In this document: in pieces, positions 52,495-60,362 of the stretch
Layout: each line of letters starts with the position of its first letter
Position numbering within the stretch: position 1 is the stretch's first letter
Notes under the pieces: model-generated
The model's database searches: none
What the model was told of the DNA's origin: nothing
What the model saw: only the letters and a program-made list of their open reading frames with translations
Assembly (NCBI RefSeq): GCF_041435095.1
Contig: NZ_CP108025.1
Span: 1,736,001-1,800,000, forward strand
Source of the DNA: Kitasatospora sp. NBC_00315
GTDB lineage: Bacteria > Actinomycetota > Actinomycetes > Streptomycetales > Streptomycetaceae
Direction of reading: 5' to 3'
Length of the DNA: 64,000 bases
Translations under genes and position numbers: made by a program

Positions 52495-53298
52495 ATGACC
52501 GACACCACGTCGACCGGGTACGACACGCTCTACGAGACCATCCTCGTCGAACGCAGGGACCGGGTCGGCCTGATCACCCTCAACCGGCCGAAGGCGCTCA
52601 ACGCGCTGAACACCGAGCTGATGAACGAGGTGGTGGCCGCCGCCACGGCCTTCGACCGCGATCCGGGGATCGGAGCGCTGGTCGTCACCGGCTCCGAGAA
52701 GGCCTTCGCGGCCGGCGCGGACATCAAGGAGATGCAGGGCAACTCGTTCCCGGACGTCTACCTCGACGACTGGCTCGGCCCGTGGGACCGCCTCGCACAG
52801 CTGCGCAAGCCGGTCATCGCGGCCGTCGCCGGCTTCGCCCTGGGCGGCGGCTGCGAGCTGGCGATGCTCTGCGACATCCTGCTGGCGGCGGACACCGCGA
52901 AGTTCGGCCAGCCCGAGATCAAGCTCGGGGTCATCCCGGGGATCGGCGGCTCCCAGCGGCTCACCCGCGCGGTCGGCAAGGCCAAGGCGATGGAGCTCTG
53001 TCTGACCGGGCGGATGATGGGTGCCGAGGAGGCCGAGCGGGCCGGCCTGGTCTCCCGGATCGTCCCGGCGGCGGATCTGCTCACGGAGGCGCTCGCCACC
53101 GCGCGGACCGTCGCCGCGATGTCCGCCCCGGCCGCGATCATGATGAAGGAGAGCGTCAACCGGGCCTTCGAGACCACCCTCGCCGAGGGAGTCCGCTTCG
53201 AACGCCGGCTGTTCCACGCCACGTTCGCGACGGCCGACCAGAAGGAGGGCATGGCCGCCTTCGCCGAGAAGCGGTCGCCGGAGTTCGGGCACCGCTGA
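52495..53298 (+). CDS. Enoyl-CoA hydratase
   Basis: 267 aa. [46 protein letters not shown] (oxyanion loop), and [21 protein letters not shown] with the catalytic Glu pair are intact; [24 protein letters not shown] closes the fold. It hydrates 2-trans-enoyl-CoA in fatty-acid or branched-chain oxidation. GGGAG lies about 9 nt before the ATG at 52495. A hairpin follows. Confidence 0.93.
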   Translation: MTDTTSTGYDTLYETILVERRDRVGLITLNRPKALNALNTELMNEVVAAATAFDRDPGIGALVVTGSEKAFAAGADIKEMQGNSFPDVYLDDWLGPWDRLAQLRKPVIAAVAGFALGGGCELAMLCDILLAADTAKFGQPEIKLGVIPGIGGSQRLTRAVGKAKAMELCLTGRMMGAEEAERAGLVSRIVPAADLLTEALATARTVAAMSAPAAIMMKESVNRAFETTLAEGVRFERRLFHATFATADQKEGMAAFAEKRSPEFGHR

Positions 53299-53304
53299 GC
53301 CGTG

Positions 53305-53335
53305 GCCGCCGGGGCCCGCCCAGGGCCCCGGCGGC
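53305..53335 (+). terminator. Terminator after the enoyl-CoA hydratase
   Basis: GCCGCCGGGGCCC (53305-53317) pairs with GGGCCCCGGCGGC (53323-53335), 5-nt loop, 6 bp after the stop. Confidence 0.8.
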
Positions 53336-53443
53336 GGCGCACCCCCGGCCCGCACCCCGACCGAGCGCCGACCGGAACCCGACCGAGTGCCGGGCCGAGC
53401 GCCGGGCCGGTTGGGTCAGGCCGGTTGCGTCAGATCGGCTGCG

Positions 53444-55240
53444 TCAGGCCGGGCTCTCCACCGGCGTGTTCAGCCGGGCCAGTCCGCTGCGGGTGGCGGC
53501 GACCACCACCCGGTCGCCCGGGAGCAGCCGGCGGGTGCGGTCCGCGTAGTTCCACAGGTGCTCCCCTGGGCGGCGCGCCAGACGGACCGCGATCACCCGC
53601 ACGCCCCCCGGGTCCTCGATGTCGTGCTGGTTCATGCCGACCAGGCCCGTCCCCTCGTCGGCCCGCAGCTCGGCGATCAGCAGCACGTGCCGGAAGACCG
53701 AGAGGGTGCCGAGCACCTCGCGTCCCATCAGGGCGGCGGCGAAGGCGGGCGCGGAGAGGTAGGAGACCGAGCGCGAGGCGGCGTTGTCCAGTGTCGCGTA
53801 GACGTGGTGGGCGAAGTTGTCGTCGAACAGGCGCACGACGACGCGGACCTCGGGCTTGACCGCGCGCGCCTCCAGTGCCGCCTCCAGATTGGCCGCGTCG
53901 TTGGTCGTGACGGCGACCACGGCGCGGCTGCGGTGCACCCGGGCGCGCCGCAGCTGGGTCTCCAGCGGCGCGTCGCCGACCACCACCGGGATGCCCAGCG
54001 TGCGGACCGCCGCGATGCCCCGGGCCTGGGGGTCGTTCTCGACGCAGACCACCGGGACGCCCAGCTCGTGCACCAGGGACGCCACCCGGGTCCCGACGTT
54101 GCCGAGGCCCACCACGATGACGTGGTCCCGGGTGCCGGCGCCCGGGCCGCGGGCCTGACCGCGCCGCCCCGAGGCCAGCACCTCCACGATCACGGCGGTC
54201 GCCACCGGCACGAAGGTGATCCCGCAGAACGTGATCACCACCTGGGCGACCCGCTGCCACGTCCCGCCGGAGCCGTCCTGCTGGTCGGGCTGGGCGGCGC
54301 CGGCGAGGTCGAGCAGGCCCAGGTAGAGCGTCCAGCCGACATCCCGGTTGACGTACCAGAGCACTCCGAAGGAGGCCAGCACGGCGGCCAGCGCGGTGAG
54401 CAGCACCACGCGCAGCCTGACGCTGGTGACGTAGCGCAGGGTGTCGAGCAGCCGCCAGCGCAGCCGGCGGGCCCAGGGGATCCGGACGGCCGGCTCGCTC
54501 GGCAGGGCCTGCAGGGCGGCGACGCCCTCACCCTGCGCGTCGGGAGCGTCCGGCCCTCGCTCGCCGCCGGCGGCGCCGGGCCGGATCGGACCGTCACCGC
54601 CGAACCGCCGGGCCAGCTCGATGAATCCGGCGGAGGCCGCGCCGGGATCGGGCAGCAGGCGCAGCCGCCCGAGATCCTGCCGGTCGATCCGGTCGGCGAC
54701 CACGCAGACCTGGCCGGCGTCGATGTCGTCGTCGTACGCGACGTGCAGGAAGCGATCCCCGACCCGGACGGAGTTGGGCCGGGCGAGCGCCGCGTTCGCG
54801 AAGGCGGGGGCCGCGGTGGCGGAGCCGGAGAGCGCGGTGGCGTTGCGCAGCAGGCTCTCGATGTTCTCGCCGAGGCGCTGGTTGAACATCCGCAGCACGA
54901 TCCGGATGTCCGGGTTGTGGCCCTGGGCGCTCAGGGCGGCGTGGATGTTCTCCTGGTCGCTGCCCTCGACCAGCGCGATCCCGCGGGCGGTCTGCACCGA
55001 GGCGGCCCGCAGCGCCTCCTCGGTCACGCTGCTGTACTCGACCACGGCCGCGACGCCGGCGAGCCGTTCGATCCTCGGGGCGTGATCCCTGGCACGGTCG
55101 GGCACCAGGGCGATCACCGGGACGTCGTAGTGCTCGACCAGCTCCAGGATCAGCCGGTGGGCCAGCGCGTTGCCGCCGCACACGATGTAGTGGTGGCGGA
55201 GCGGCTCGACGGGAGGGGCCCCCGACCCTTCATGCGTCAT
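53444..55240 (-). CDS. Double-RCK (TrkA-N) membrane protein, potassium-channel-regulator-like
   Basis: 598 aa. Residues about 17-130 form a first NAD-binding RCK domain (HYIVCGGNALAHRLILELVE); about 265-360 holds two membrane helices (LRVVLLTALAAVLASFGVLWYV and VVITFCGITFVPVATAVIVEVLA) with an intervening region lacking a GYG filter; about 370-490 is a second RCK domain (HVIVVGLGNVGTRVASLVHEL); an RCK_C domain ends the protein. The order RCK-TM-TM-RCK recalls CASTOR/POLLUX-like ion channels and prokaryotic channel regulators. Ion selectivity cannot be read. The ATG at 55240 has AGGATC upstream. Confidence 0.85.
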   Translation of the reverse strand: MTHEGSGAPPVEPLRHHYIVCGGNALAHRLILELVEHYDVPVIALVPDRARDHAPRIERLAGVAAVVEYSSVTEEALRAASVQTARGIALVEGSDQENIHAALSAQGHNPDIRIVLRMFNQRLGENIESLLRNATALSGSATAAPAFANAALARPNSVRVGDRFLHVAYDDDIDAGQVCVVADRIDRQDLGRLRLLPDPGAASAGFIELARRFGGDGPIRPGAAGGERGPDAPDAQGEGVAALQALPSEPAVRIPWARRLRWRLLDTLRYVTSVRLRVVLLTALAAVLASFGVLWYVNRDVGWTLYLGLLDLAGAAQPDQQDGSGGTWQRVAQVVITFCGITFVPVATAVIVEVLASGRRGQARGPGAGTRDHVIVVGLGNVGTRVASLVHELGVPVVCVENDPQARGIAAVRTLGIPVVVGDAPLETQLRRARVHRSRAVVAVTTNDAANLEAALEARAVKPEVRVVVRLFDDNFAHHVYATLDNAASRSVSYLSAPAFAAALMGREVLGTLSVFRHVLLIAELRADEGTGLVGMNQHDIEDPGGVRVIAVRLARRPGEHLWNYADRTRRLLPGDRVVVAATRSGLARLNTPVESPA

Positions 55241-55505
55241 ATCGTCAGATCCTACTGACACGGCGGCAGTTGCGGGTGGCCGCCGGGTGACCGGACGGCG
55301 GTGATCCGCTGCACACTTCCCCGGCGCCCTGCCCGCCTGGCGTCCGGCCGGATCCGGCCGGATCCGGCGTGCGCCGCGGCGCCCGGTGACCGGCCGCCGA
55401 GGGCCGCCGCTGCCGGGCGCGGAGGTGGCGTGCTGGCCCCGAGAGCCCGGCCGGAGGCATCCTCGTACCCGTGAGCGGCGGTCCGCGACAGGAGAGGAGG
55501 ACGCG

Positions 55506-56198
55506 ATGAACCCGCGGTTCGAGGAGACGCAGTTCCCCATCTTCGAGCAGGGCCCGGCCGGCCGGACCGAGATCGCGCCGGGCGCGGTGCACGTGCCGGG
55601 CTGGCTCGGCCCCGAGGAGCGGCGCGAGCTGGTGGCGGCCTGCCGGGGCTGGGCCACCGGCCCGGTGCCGATCCGCCGGACCCGACTGCCACGCGGGGGC
55701 GTGATGTCCGTCCGGACGGTGTGCGTCGGCTGGCACTGGCAGCCGTACCGGTACACCCGCGTCGCCGAGGACGTGAACGGCGCGGCCGTCGCCGCCTTTC
55801 CGGACTGGATGGTCGCGCTCGGCCGCCGCGCGCTGGCCGCGGCCTACGGGGACGAGGCGGCCGCGGCCGACTACACCCCCGACACCGCGCTGATCAACTT
55901 CTACGACGGCGAGGCCACCCTGGGCATGCACCAGGACAAGGACGAGCGCTCCGCGGCCCCGGTGGTCTCGCTGAGCATCGGGGACACCTGCGTGTTCCGC
56001 TTCGGCAACACCGAGAACCGCAACCGGCCCTGGACGGACGTGGAGTTGGCCTCCGGCGACCTGTTCGTCTTCGGCGGACCGTCCCGCTTCGCCTACCACG
56101 GCGTCCCGCGGGTCCGCCCGGGCACCGGCGACCCGGCCACCGGCCTGGCGACCGGCCGGCTCAACATCACCATGCGGGTCACCGGCCTGCCGGGCTGA
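55506..56198 (+). CDS. alkB: Alkylated-DNA dioxygenase AlkB
   Basis: 230 aa Fe(II)/2-oxoglutarate dioxygenase. The HxD...H facial triad is in GMHQDKDE and FAYHGV, the 2-oxoglutarate Arg motif is RLNITMR, and NFYDGEATLGMHQDKDE is the AlkB fingerprint. It reverses 1-methyladenine and 3-methylcytosine damage in DNA or RNA. GGAGAGGAGG precedes the ATG at 55506. Divergent from the double-RCK gene. No ada gene is adjacent. Confidence 0.95.
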   Translation: MNPRFEETQFPIFEQGPAGRTEIAPGAVHVPGWLGPEERRELVAACRGWATGPVPIRRTRLPRGGVMSVRTVCVGWHWQPYRYTRVAEDVNGAAVAAFPDWMVALGRRALAAAYGDEAAAADYTPDTALINFYDGEATLGMHQDKDERSAAPVVSLSIGDTCVFRFGNTENRNRPWTDVELASGDLFVFGGPSRFAYHGVPRVRPGTGDPATGLATGRLNITMRVTGLPG

Positions 56199-56217
56199 GG
56201 CCGCCGGATCGTGCGGT

Positions 56218-56293
56218 GGCGGTCGGAGCCGGGGCGGTCGGAGCCGGGGCAGTGGGAGCCGGGGCGGTCGGATCGGGGCGGTCGGGCCGGGGG
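56218..56293. repeat. 15-bp degenerate tandem repeats
   Basis: Units of the type GGCGGTCGGAGCCGG are repeated about five times in the convergent gap between alkB and the CoA-transferase gene. No hairpin terminator is evident; the repeats are probably slippage products. Confidence 0.75.
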
Positions 56294-56306
56294 CGGACCT
56301 GCCGGG

Positions 56307-57698
56307 TCAGAGCCACACCGGTGCGTCGGTGCCCCAGTGACCCGGCGGGCGGGCCCAGCCGGCGGGAGCGCCGTCGTAGCCGACCGGGGAGACGGCGTGC
56401 CGCAGCCGGCCCAGCGGGGAGTCGCTCTCGGCCAGCCGGGGCGCCGGGTCGGGCACGTCGGCCGGGTCGTGCGGGTCGGCCGCCGCCGGGCGCAGGCCGT
56501 GCAGCAGCCAGTCCGCGGTGCCGGCGAGGGAGAGCCGCAGCCGCCGTCCGCAGCCGTCCTGCGCCCGGTCGGTCAGGGCGCGCTGGACGGCGGCGGCCAA
56601 CAGGTAGCCGGTCCCGTGGTCGAGCGCCTGGGCGGGCAGGACACCGGGGCGGCCGTCCGGGCCCGCCTCGACCACGGCGATGCCCCGGCCCGCCTGCACC
56701 AGGCTGTCGAAGCCGCGCCGGCCGGCCCAGGGACCGATCCGGCCCCAGGCGTCCAGTTGGGCGACCACCAGGCCGGGGCGGCGCTCCAGCAGGGCCTCCG
56801 GGCCGAGCCCGAGCAGGTCCAGGGCGCCGGGGCGGTAGCCGGTGACGACCACGTCGGCCGTGGCGAGCAGGGCCTCGAAGACGGCCCGGTCGTCGGCGGC
56901 GGCGAGATCCAGCCGGGCCGACCGCTTGCCGAAACCGGTGTCGGCGTGCGCGTCCGGGGACTCCGGCAGGCGGGGCGGGTCGATCCTCAGCACGTCGGCG
57001 CCGAGCAGGGCGAGGGTCCGGGTCGCCACCGGTCCCGCGATCACCCGGGTGAGGTCCAGGATCCTGACCCCGGAGCACGGCAGCGCGGCCGGCGGGAGCG
57101 GTCGGGCCACGCCTGCGCCGACCCGGACGGACTCGACCAGCGGGTGCCCGGCCGGCCCGGCCGCCGGGGGCGCGACCGCGACGGCGAGGGCGCCGGCCGC
57201 GAACGCGCGCTCCTGTACCTGCTCGGCAGCCGACTCCCGCAGGATGCCCGCGAGTGCCCGGACGGCCTGCGCGTCGCCGGCTCCGCCGCCGTCGTCGGGC
57301 AGGCCGAGGGCGGCGAGCAGCCGGGCCCGGTGGTGCGGGTAGTTGGCGTGGGTGCGGACCCAGCCGTCGGCGGTCCGCCAGAACCCGGACAGCGGGGCGA
57401 AGGTGGTCAGCGGCCGCCCGTCGATCCGCAGGTGGCGCTCGCTGACGAAGGCCGTCGCCACCGCGCCCTCGTCGATCCGGACGGCGGGCACGCCGCGCCC
57501 GCTCCCGCCGCCACGCGCGGCGGACAGTTCGGCGGCCGCGAGCGAGCAGGCCGCGACGGTGGCCCGCGCCAGCTCGCGGACCGGCAGTCGCGCCGGCAGG
57601 CCCGCCGGGCCGTGGAAGGAGACCCGTTCAAGGAGGGCTCCCGGGCCGCCGAGGGCGGTCCAGGCCTGTGCGGTGGCGGCGTCCTGCTGCTGCGTCAT
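56307..57698 (-). CDS. CoA-transferase family III (CaiB/BaiF type)
   Basis: 463 aa. The C-terminal two thirds carry the family marks: VRILDLTRVIAGPVATRTLALLGADVLRID, KRSARLDLAAADDRAVFEALLATADVVV, and RRGFDSLVQAGRGIAV, whose Asp is the expected acyl-anhydride residue. The N-terminal 200 residues resemble a second, diverged half domain, as in long actinobacterial members. It would move CoA between carboxylic acids. The ATG at 57698 starts MTQQQDAATAQ; an upstream extension is Pro/Arg-rich. Confidence 0.85.
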   Translation of the reverse strand: MTQQQDAATAQAWTALGGPGALLERVSFHGPAGLPARLPVRELARATVAACSLAAAELSAARGGGSGRGVPAVRIDEGAVATAFVSERHLRIDGRPLTTFAPLSGFWRTADGWVRTHANYPHHRARLLAALGLPDDGGGAGDAQAVRALAGILRESAAEQVQERAFAAGALAVAVAPPAAGPAGHPLVESVRVGAGVARPLPPAALPCSGVRILDLTRVIAGPVATRTLALLGADVLRIDPPRLPESPDAHADTGFGKRSARLDLAAADDRAVFEALLATADVVVTGYRPGALDLLGLGPEALLERRPGLVVAQLDAWGRIGPWAGRRGFDSLVQAGRGIAVVEAGPDGRPGVLPAQALDHGTGYLLAAAVQRALTDRAQDGCGRRLRLSLAGTADWLLHGLRPAAADPHDPADVPDPAPRLAESDSPLGRLRHAVSPVGYDGAPAGWARPPGHWGTDAPVWL

Positions 57699-58038
57699 GC
57701 CGTCATTCTCGCTCCCGGCCCGCTCCGGCGGCGCGCGGCACTCCCCCGGCGCGGACGGCGGCCGACCGACCCGCCCCAACCGCCCCGACCCGAACTGCAG
57801 CGCCCGAACCGAACCGAGCCGCCCCGAACCGCAGCGCCCTAGCCGCAGCGCCCCGACCCGAGCCGACGAATGGGAGCAGGCCCGGAGCGCGGCGCAGTGG
57901 TACGGGGGCGATTTGTCCCACCGCCCGGCCGCTGATGGTAGGTTACGGCGCCGACGGTACGGCCCCGGAGGACCGGCGACGGGACGGCCGTACGGCCTGC
58001 TGCCCCCGGGCGGCGCCGCGCATGGACGGGGGCACCAC
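57699..58038. other. Divergent intergenic region with C-rich repeats
   Basis: 340 bp. 57725-57865 is a C-rich stretch of degenerate CCGCCCCGAACCGCAG-like repeats on which open frames are low complexity. Nearer the TetR gene there is GGTAGGTTACGGCG (57935-57950), but no clear autoregulatory element of the gamma-butyrolactone-receptor type. Confidence 0.5.
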
Positions 58039-58842
58039 ATGGCGCGCCAGGAGCGTGCGATCAGGACCCGCCGCCTCATTCTGGAGGCGGCCGGCGCGAT
58101 CTTCGCGGAACGCGGCTACGAGGGCGCCAGCCTCGCCGACGTGTACGCGCGGGCCGGGCTGACCAAGGGCGCGTTCTACTTCCACTTCGACTCCAAGCAG
58201 CACCTGGCGCAGGCCGTCCTGGAGGCGCAGATCGGGCAGGGCCGCTACCCCGTCGTTCCGCGGACGCTGAAACTGCAGGAACTCGTGGACGCCGGGCTGG
58301 TGTTCGCGCACCTGCTCGGCCAGGACACGATGCTGCAGGGCAGCGTCCGGCTCTCGCTGGAGCCGGGCACTCACGGGCTGGACCGGCAGGGGCCCTTCCG
58401 CGACTGGATCGAGCGCTGCCGGGCGACCCTCGCCGAGGCCCGTGACCGCGGGGAGCTGTACCCGCACGTCGAACCGGGCCAGACCGCCGAGCTCTTCGTC
58501 GGGGCCTTCTCCGGCGTCCAGGTGCTGTCGAAGGTGATGGCGGACCACGCGGACCTGGAGTACCGCGTCATCGCGCTCATGACGCATCTGTTCCCCGCCG
58601 TCGCCGTCCCCGGGGCGCTCGCCCGGCTGGATATGACGCCGGGTCGCGGCGCCCGGGTGCTGGACGAGGCGGGTGCCCGGGTGCTGGACGAGGCCGGCGC
58701 CCGGGTGCTGGACGAGGCGGGTGCCCGGGTGCTGGACGAGGCCGGCGCCCGGGTGCTGGACGAGGCCGGCGCCCGGGTGCTGGACGCGGGCCCCGGTGGA
58801 GGGACGGATCCCGGGCCGACGGCGGCCGCCGGCGCCCGCTGA
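58039..58842 (+). CDS. GBL-receptor-like (ScbR/ArpA type) TetR regulator with repeated C-terminal tail
   Basis: 267 aa. The N terminus MARQERAIRTRRLILEAAGA, then GYEGASLADVYARAGLTKGAFYFHF (HTH about residues 30-50) and SKQHLAQAVLEAQ, is the pattern of gamma-butyrolactone receptor proteins controlling antibiotic production. VQGS/FSGVQVLSKVMADH-like helices follow. The family is usually about 215 aa; here residues about 204-250 are a tail of five GARVLDEA repeats plus a partial sixth, encoded by 24-bp tandem repeats. GGGGG precedes the ATG at 58039. No butenolide synthase gene is visible nearby. Confidence 0.88.
   Translation: MARQERAIRTRRLILEAAGAIFAERGYEGASLADVYARAGLTKGAFYFHFDSKQHLAQAVLEAQIGQGRYPVVPRTLKLQELVDAGLVFAHLLGQDTMLQGSVRLSLEPGTHGLDRQGPFRDWIERCRATLAEARDRGELYPHVEPGQTAELFVGAFSGVQVLSKVMADHADLEYRVIALMTHLFPAVAVPGALARLDMTPGRGARVLDEAGARVLDEAGARVLDEAGARVLDEAGARVLDEAGARVLDAGPGGGTDPGPTAAAGAR
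58648..58788 (+). repeat. 24-bp coding tandem repeats (GARVLDEA units)
   Basis: Five full units of GG[C/T]GCCCGGGTGCTGGACG plus AGGC[G/C], 58648-58767, and a partial sixth to about 58788. Units differ at only two third positions, so the array is recent and kept in frame. Confidence 0.92.
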
Positions 58843-59031
58843 GCCGGACCGGCCGCGCCGGAGCCGAGCCGGCCGGCCGGAGCGTGCGAATCGGCCCTGC
58901 TCGACAGTGCGTTCGGATATCGTCTACGTTCCGCACCCGTACTGACCCGACGTCACCGGCCGGTCCCCGCGGGCATCCGACAGGACCGCCCGCCCCGGCC
59001 CGGTGATCCTCCCGCCAGGAGACCATCTCCC

Positions 59032-60360
59032 TTGAGCACCTCACGCCGCTCCCTCCTGCTGTCCGCCGCCGCCGCCGGCGGAGTCGCGCTCGGGACCGCC
59101 GCCGCCGGGGGTGCCGAGGACGCCTCGGCCGCCACCACGGGCGGCGTCGACCCGAGCAGTACGAAGATCTTCGCCGCCCCGGTGAGCGGCAACGTCAACC
59201 TGGACGTCTCCACGGCCGCGGTGTTCGTCTGCACCCTCGCCGGGAACACCACGTTCACCTTTCAGAACTGGCCGGCGGGCGCCGTCACCACCGAGCCGAC
59301 GGTGATCGCCGTCCAGGACTCCACCGGGCAGCACGGCATCTCGTTCACAGGCGTCAGCTGGCTGCCCGCGGGCGCCCTACCGGCCTTCCAGACCGAGCCG
59401 AACGAGGTCAACGTCACCGGCTTCTTCAGCACCGACAACGGCACCACCGTCTACGGCCAGGGCGCCCCGGTGGACGGTGCCCGTTCGGACGGCGCCCCGG
59501 CGGACGGCGGCCCGTCCGGGTTCTACGGCGACGGCGGGGACGGCGCGTTCGTGCTGGACGGCACCCGCACCTACGCCGGGGTCCTCGGCAAGTCGGGCAG
59601 CTACTACTGGCTGCTGCGCGACCTCTTCGCCTCCTCCGTCACCGTCGGCAGCGGTGTCACCCTGCAGCTGGCCGGCGGCGCGACGGCGTCCTACCGTCTG
59701 TTCTGCGCCGGGACGCTGGACAACGCGGGCAGCGTGGTGACCTACGTCAACACCGCCTCCAGCGGACGGACCGCCGGCTCGAACCTGGCCACCGGCACCC
59801 TGAAGCCGGGGCTGAACCCGCCCTCCGGCGGGACCGGCGCGGGCGCGGCCGGCACCGGCGGAGCGGGGCGGCCGGGCCTGTCCGCGGGGAGCGGCGGCGG
59901 CTCGGGTGCCCGCGCCGGCGGGGCGGGCGGCGTCTCGTCGCTGGCCGCCGGTTACAGCCTGCCGCAGGCCCTGCCGTGGGCCGCCATGATGGCGGCGACC
60001 GGCCCGAACGTCACCGGCGGCATCGACTACTTCCCCGGCGGGGCCGGTGGCGGCGCCGGGGCCGGGGACGGCACCAACGCGGGCGGCGCCGGCGGCCCCG
60101 GCGGCAACCCGCTGTTCGTGGCCGCCCGGAAGATCCTCAACAGCGGTCAGATCGTGGCGTACGGGGGCGGCGGCGGCGCGGGCACCGGCGGCGACGCGGG
60201 CGGGGGCGGCGGTGGCCAGGGCGGCCCGGTGATGGTCATCCACGGCGGCTTCACCGGCAACGACCCGAAGTCCGTCGGCGGCCCCGGCGGCGCGAAGCAG
60301 GGCAACGGCAACCCCGGCGGGGCCGGTGGCGCCGGCTGGGTCGTCAGGCTGGCGAACTGA
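59032..60360 (+). CDS. Tat-exported glycine-rich protein
   Basis: 442 aa, TTG start at 59032 with AGGAGA about 9 nt upstream. Signal STSRRSLLLSAAAAGGVALG has a twin arginine. Residues about 40-150 form a beta-rich domain (STKIFAAPVSGNVNLDVSTA, NVTGFFSTDNGTTVYGQG) resembling phage-tail or collagen-associated beta modules. From about 260 the protein is Gly-rich (GGAGGAGAGDGTNAGGAGG, GGGGGAGTGGDAGGG), ending GGAGGAGWVVRLAN, the layout of glycine-rich tail-fibre-like domains. The next gene, a glycosidase, starts 2 bp after its stop, so the two act together. Confidence 0.82.
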   Translation: MSTSRRSLLLSAAAAGGVALGTAAAGGAEDASAATTGGVDPSSTKIFAAPVSGNVNLDVSTAAVFVCTLAGNTTFTFQNWPAGAVTTEPTVIAVQDSTGQHGISFTGVSWLPAGALPAFQTEPNEVNVTGFFSTDNGTTVYGQGAPVDGARSDGAPADGGPSGFYGDGGDGAFVLDGTRTYAGVLGKSGSYYWLLRDLFASSVTVGSGVTLQLAGGATASYRLFCAGTLDNAGSVVTYVNTASSGRTAGSNLATGTLKPGLNPPSGGTGAGAAGTGGAGRPGLSAGSGGGSGARAGGAGGVSSLAAGYSLPQALPWAAMMAATGPNVTGGIDYFPGGAGGGAGAGDGTNAGGAGGPGGNPLFVAARKILNSGQIVAYGGGGGAGTGGDAGGGGGGQGGPVMVIHGGFTGNDPKSVGGPGGAKQGNGNPGGAGGAGWVVRLAN

Positions 60361-60362
60361 CC

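Noticed and set aside
58648..58788. Regular repeats as a possible CRISPR array
   Set aside because: Units are contiguous without spacers, in frame with a regulator gene, and there are no cas genes.
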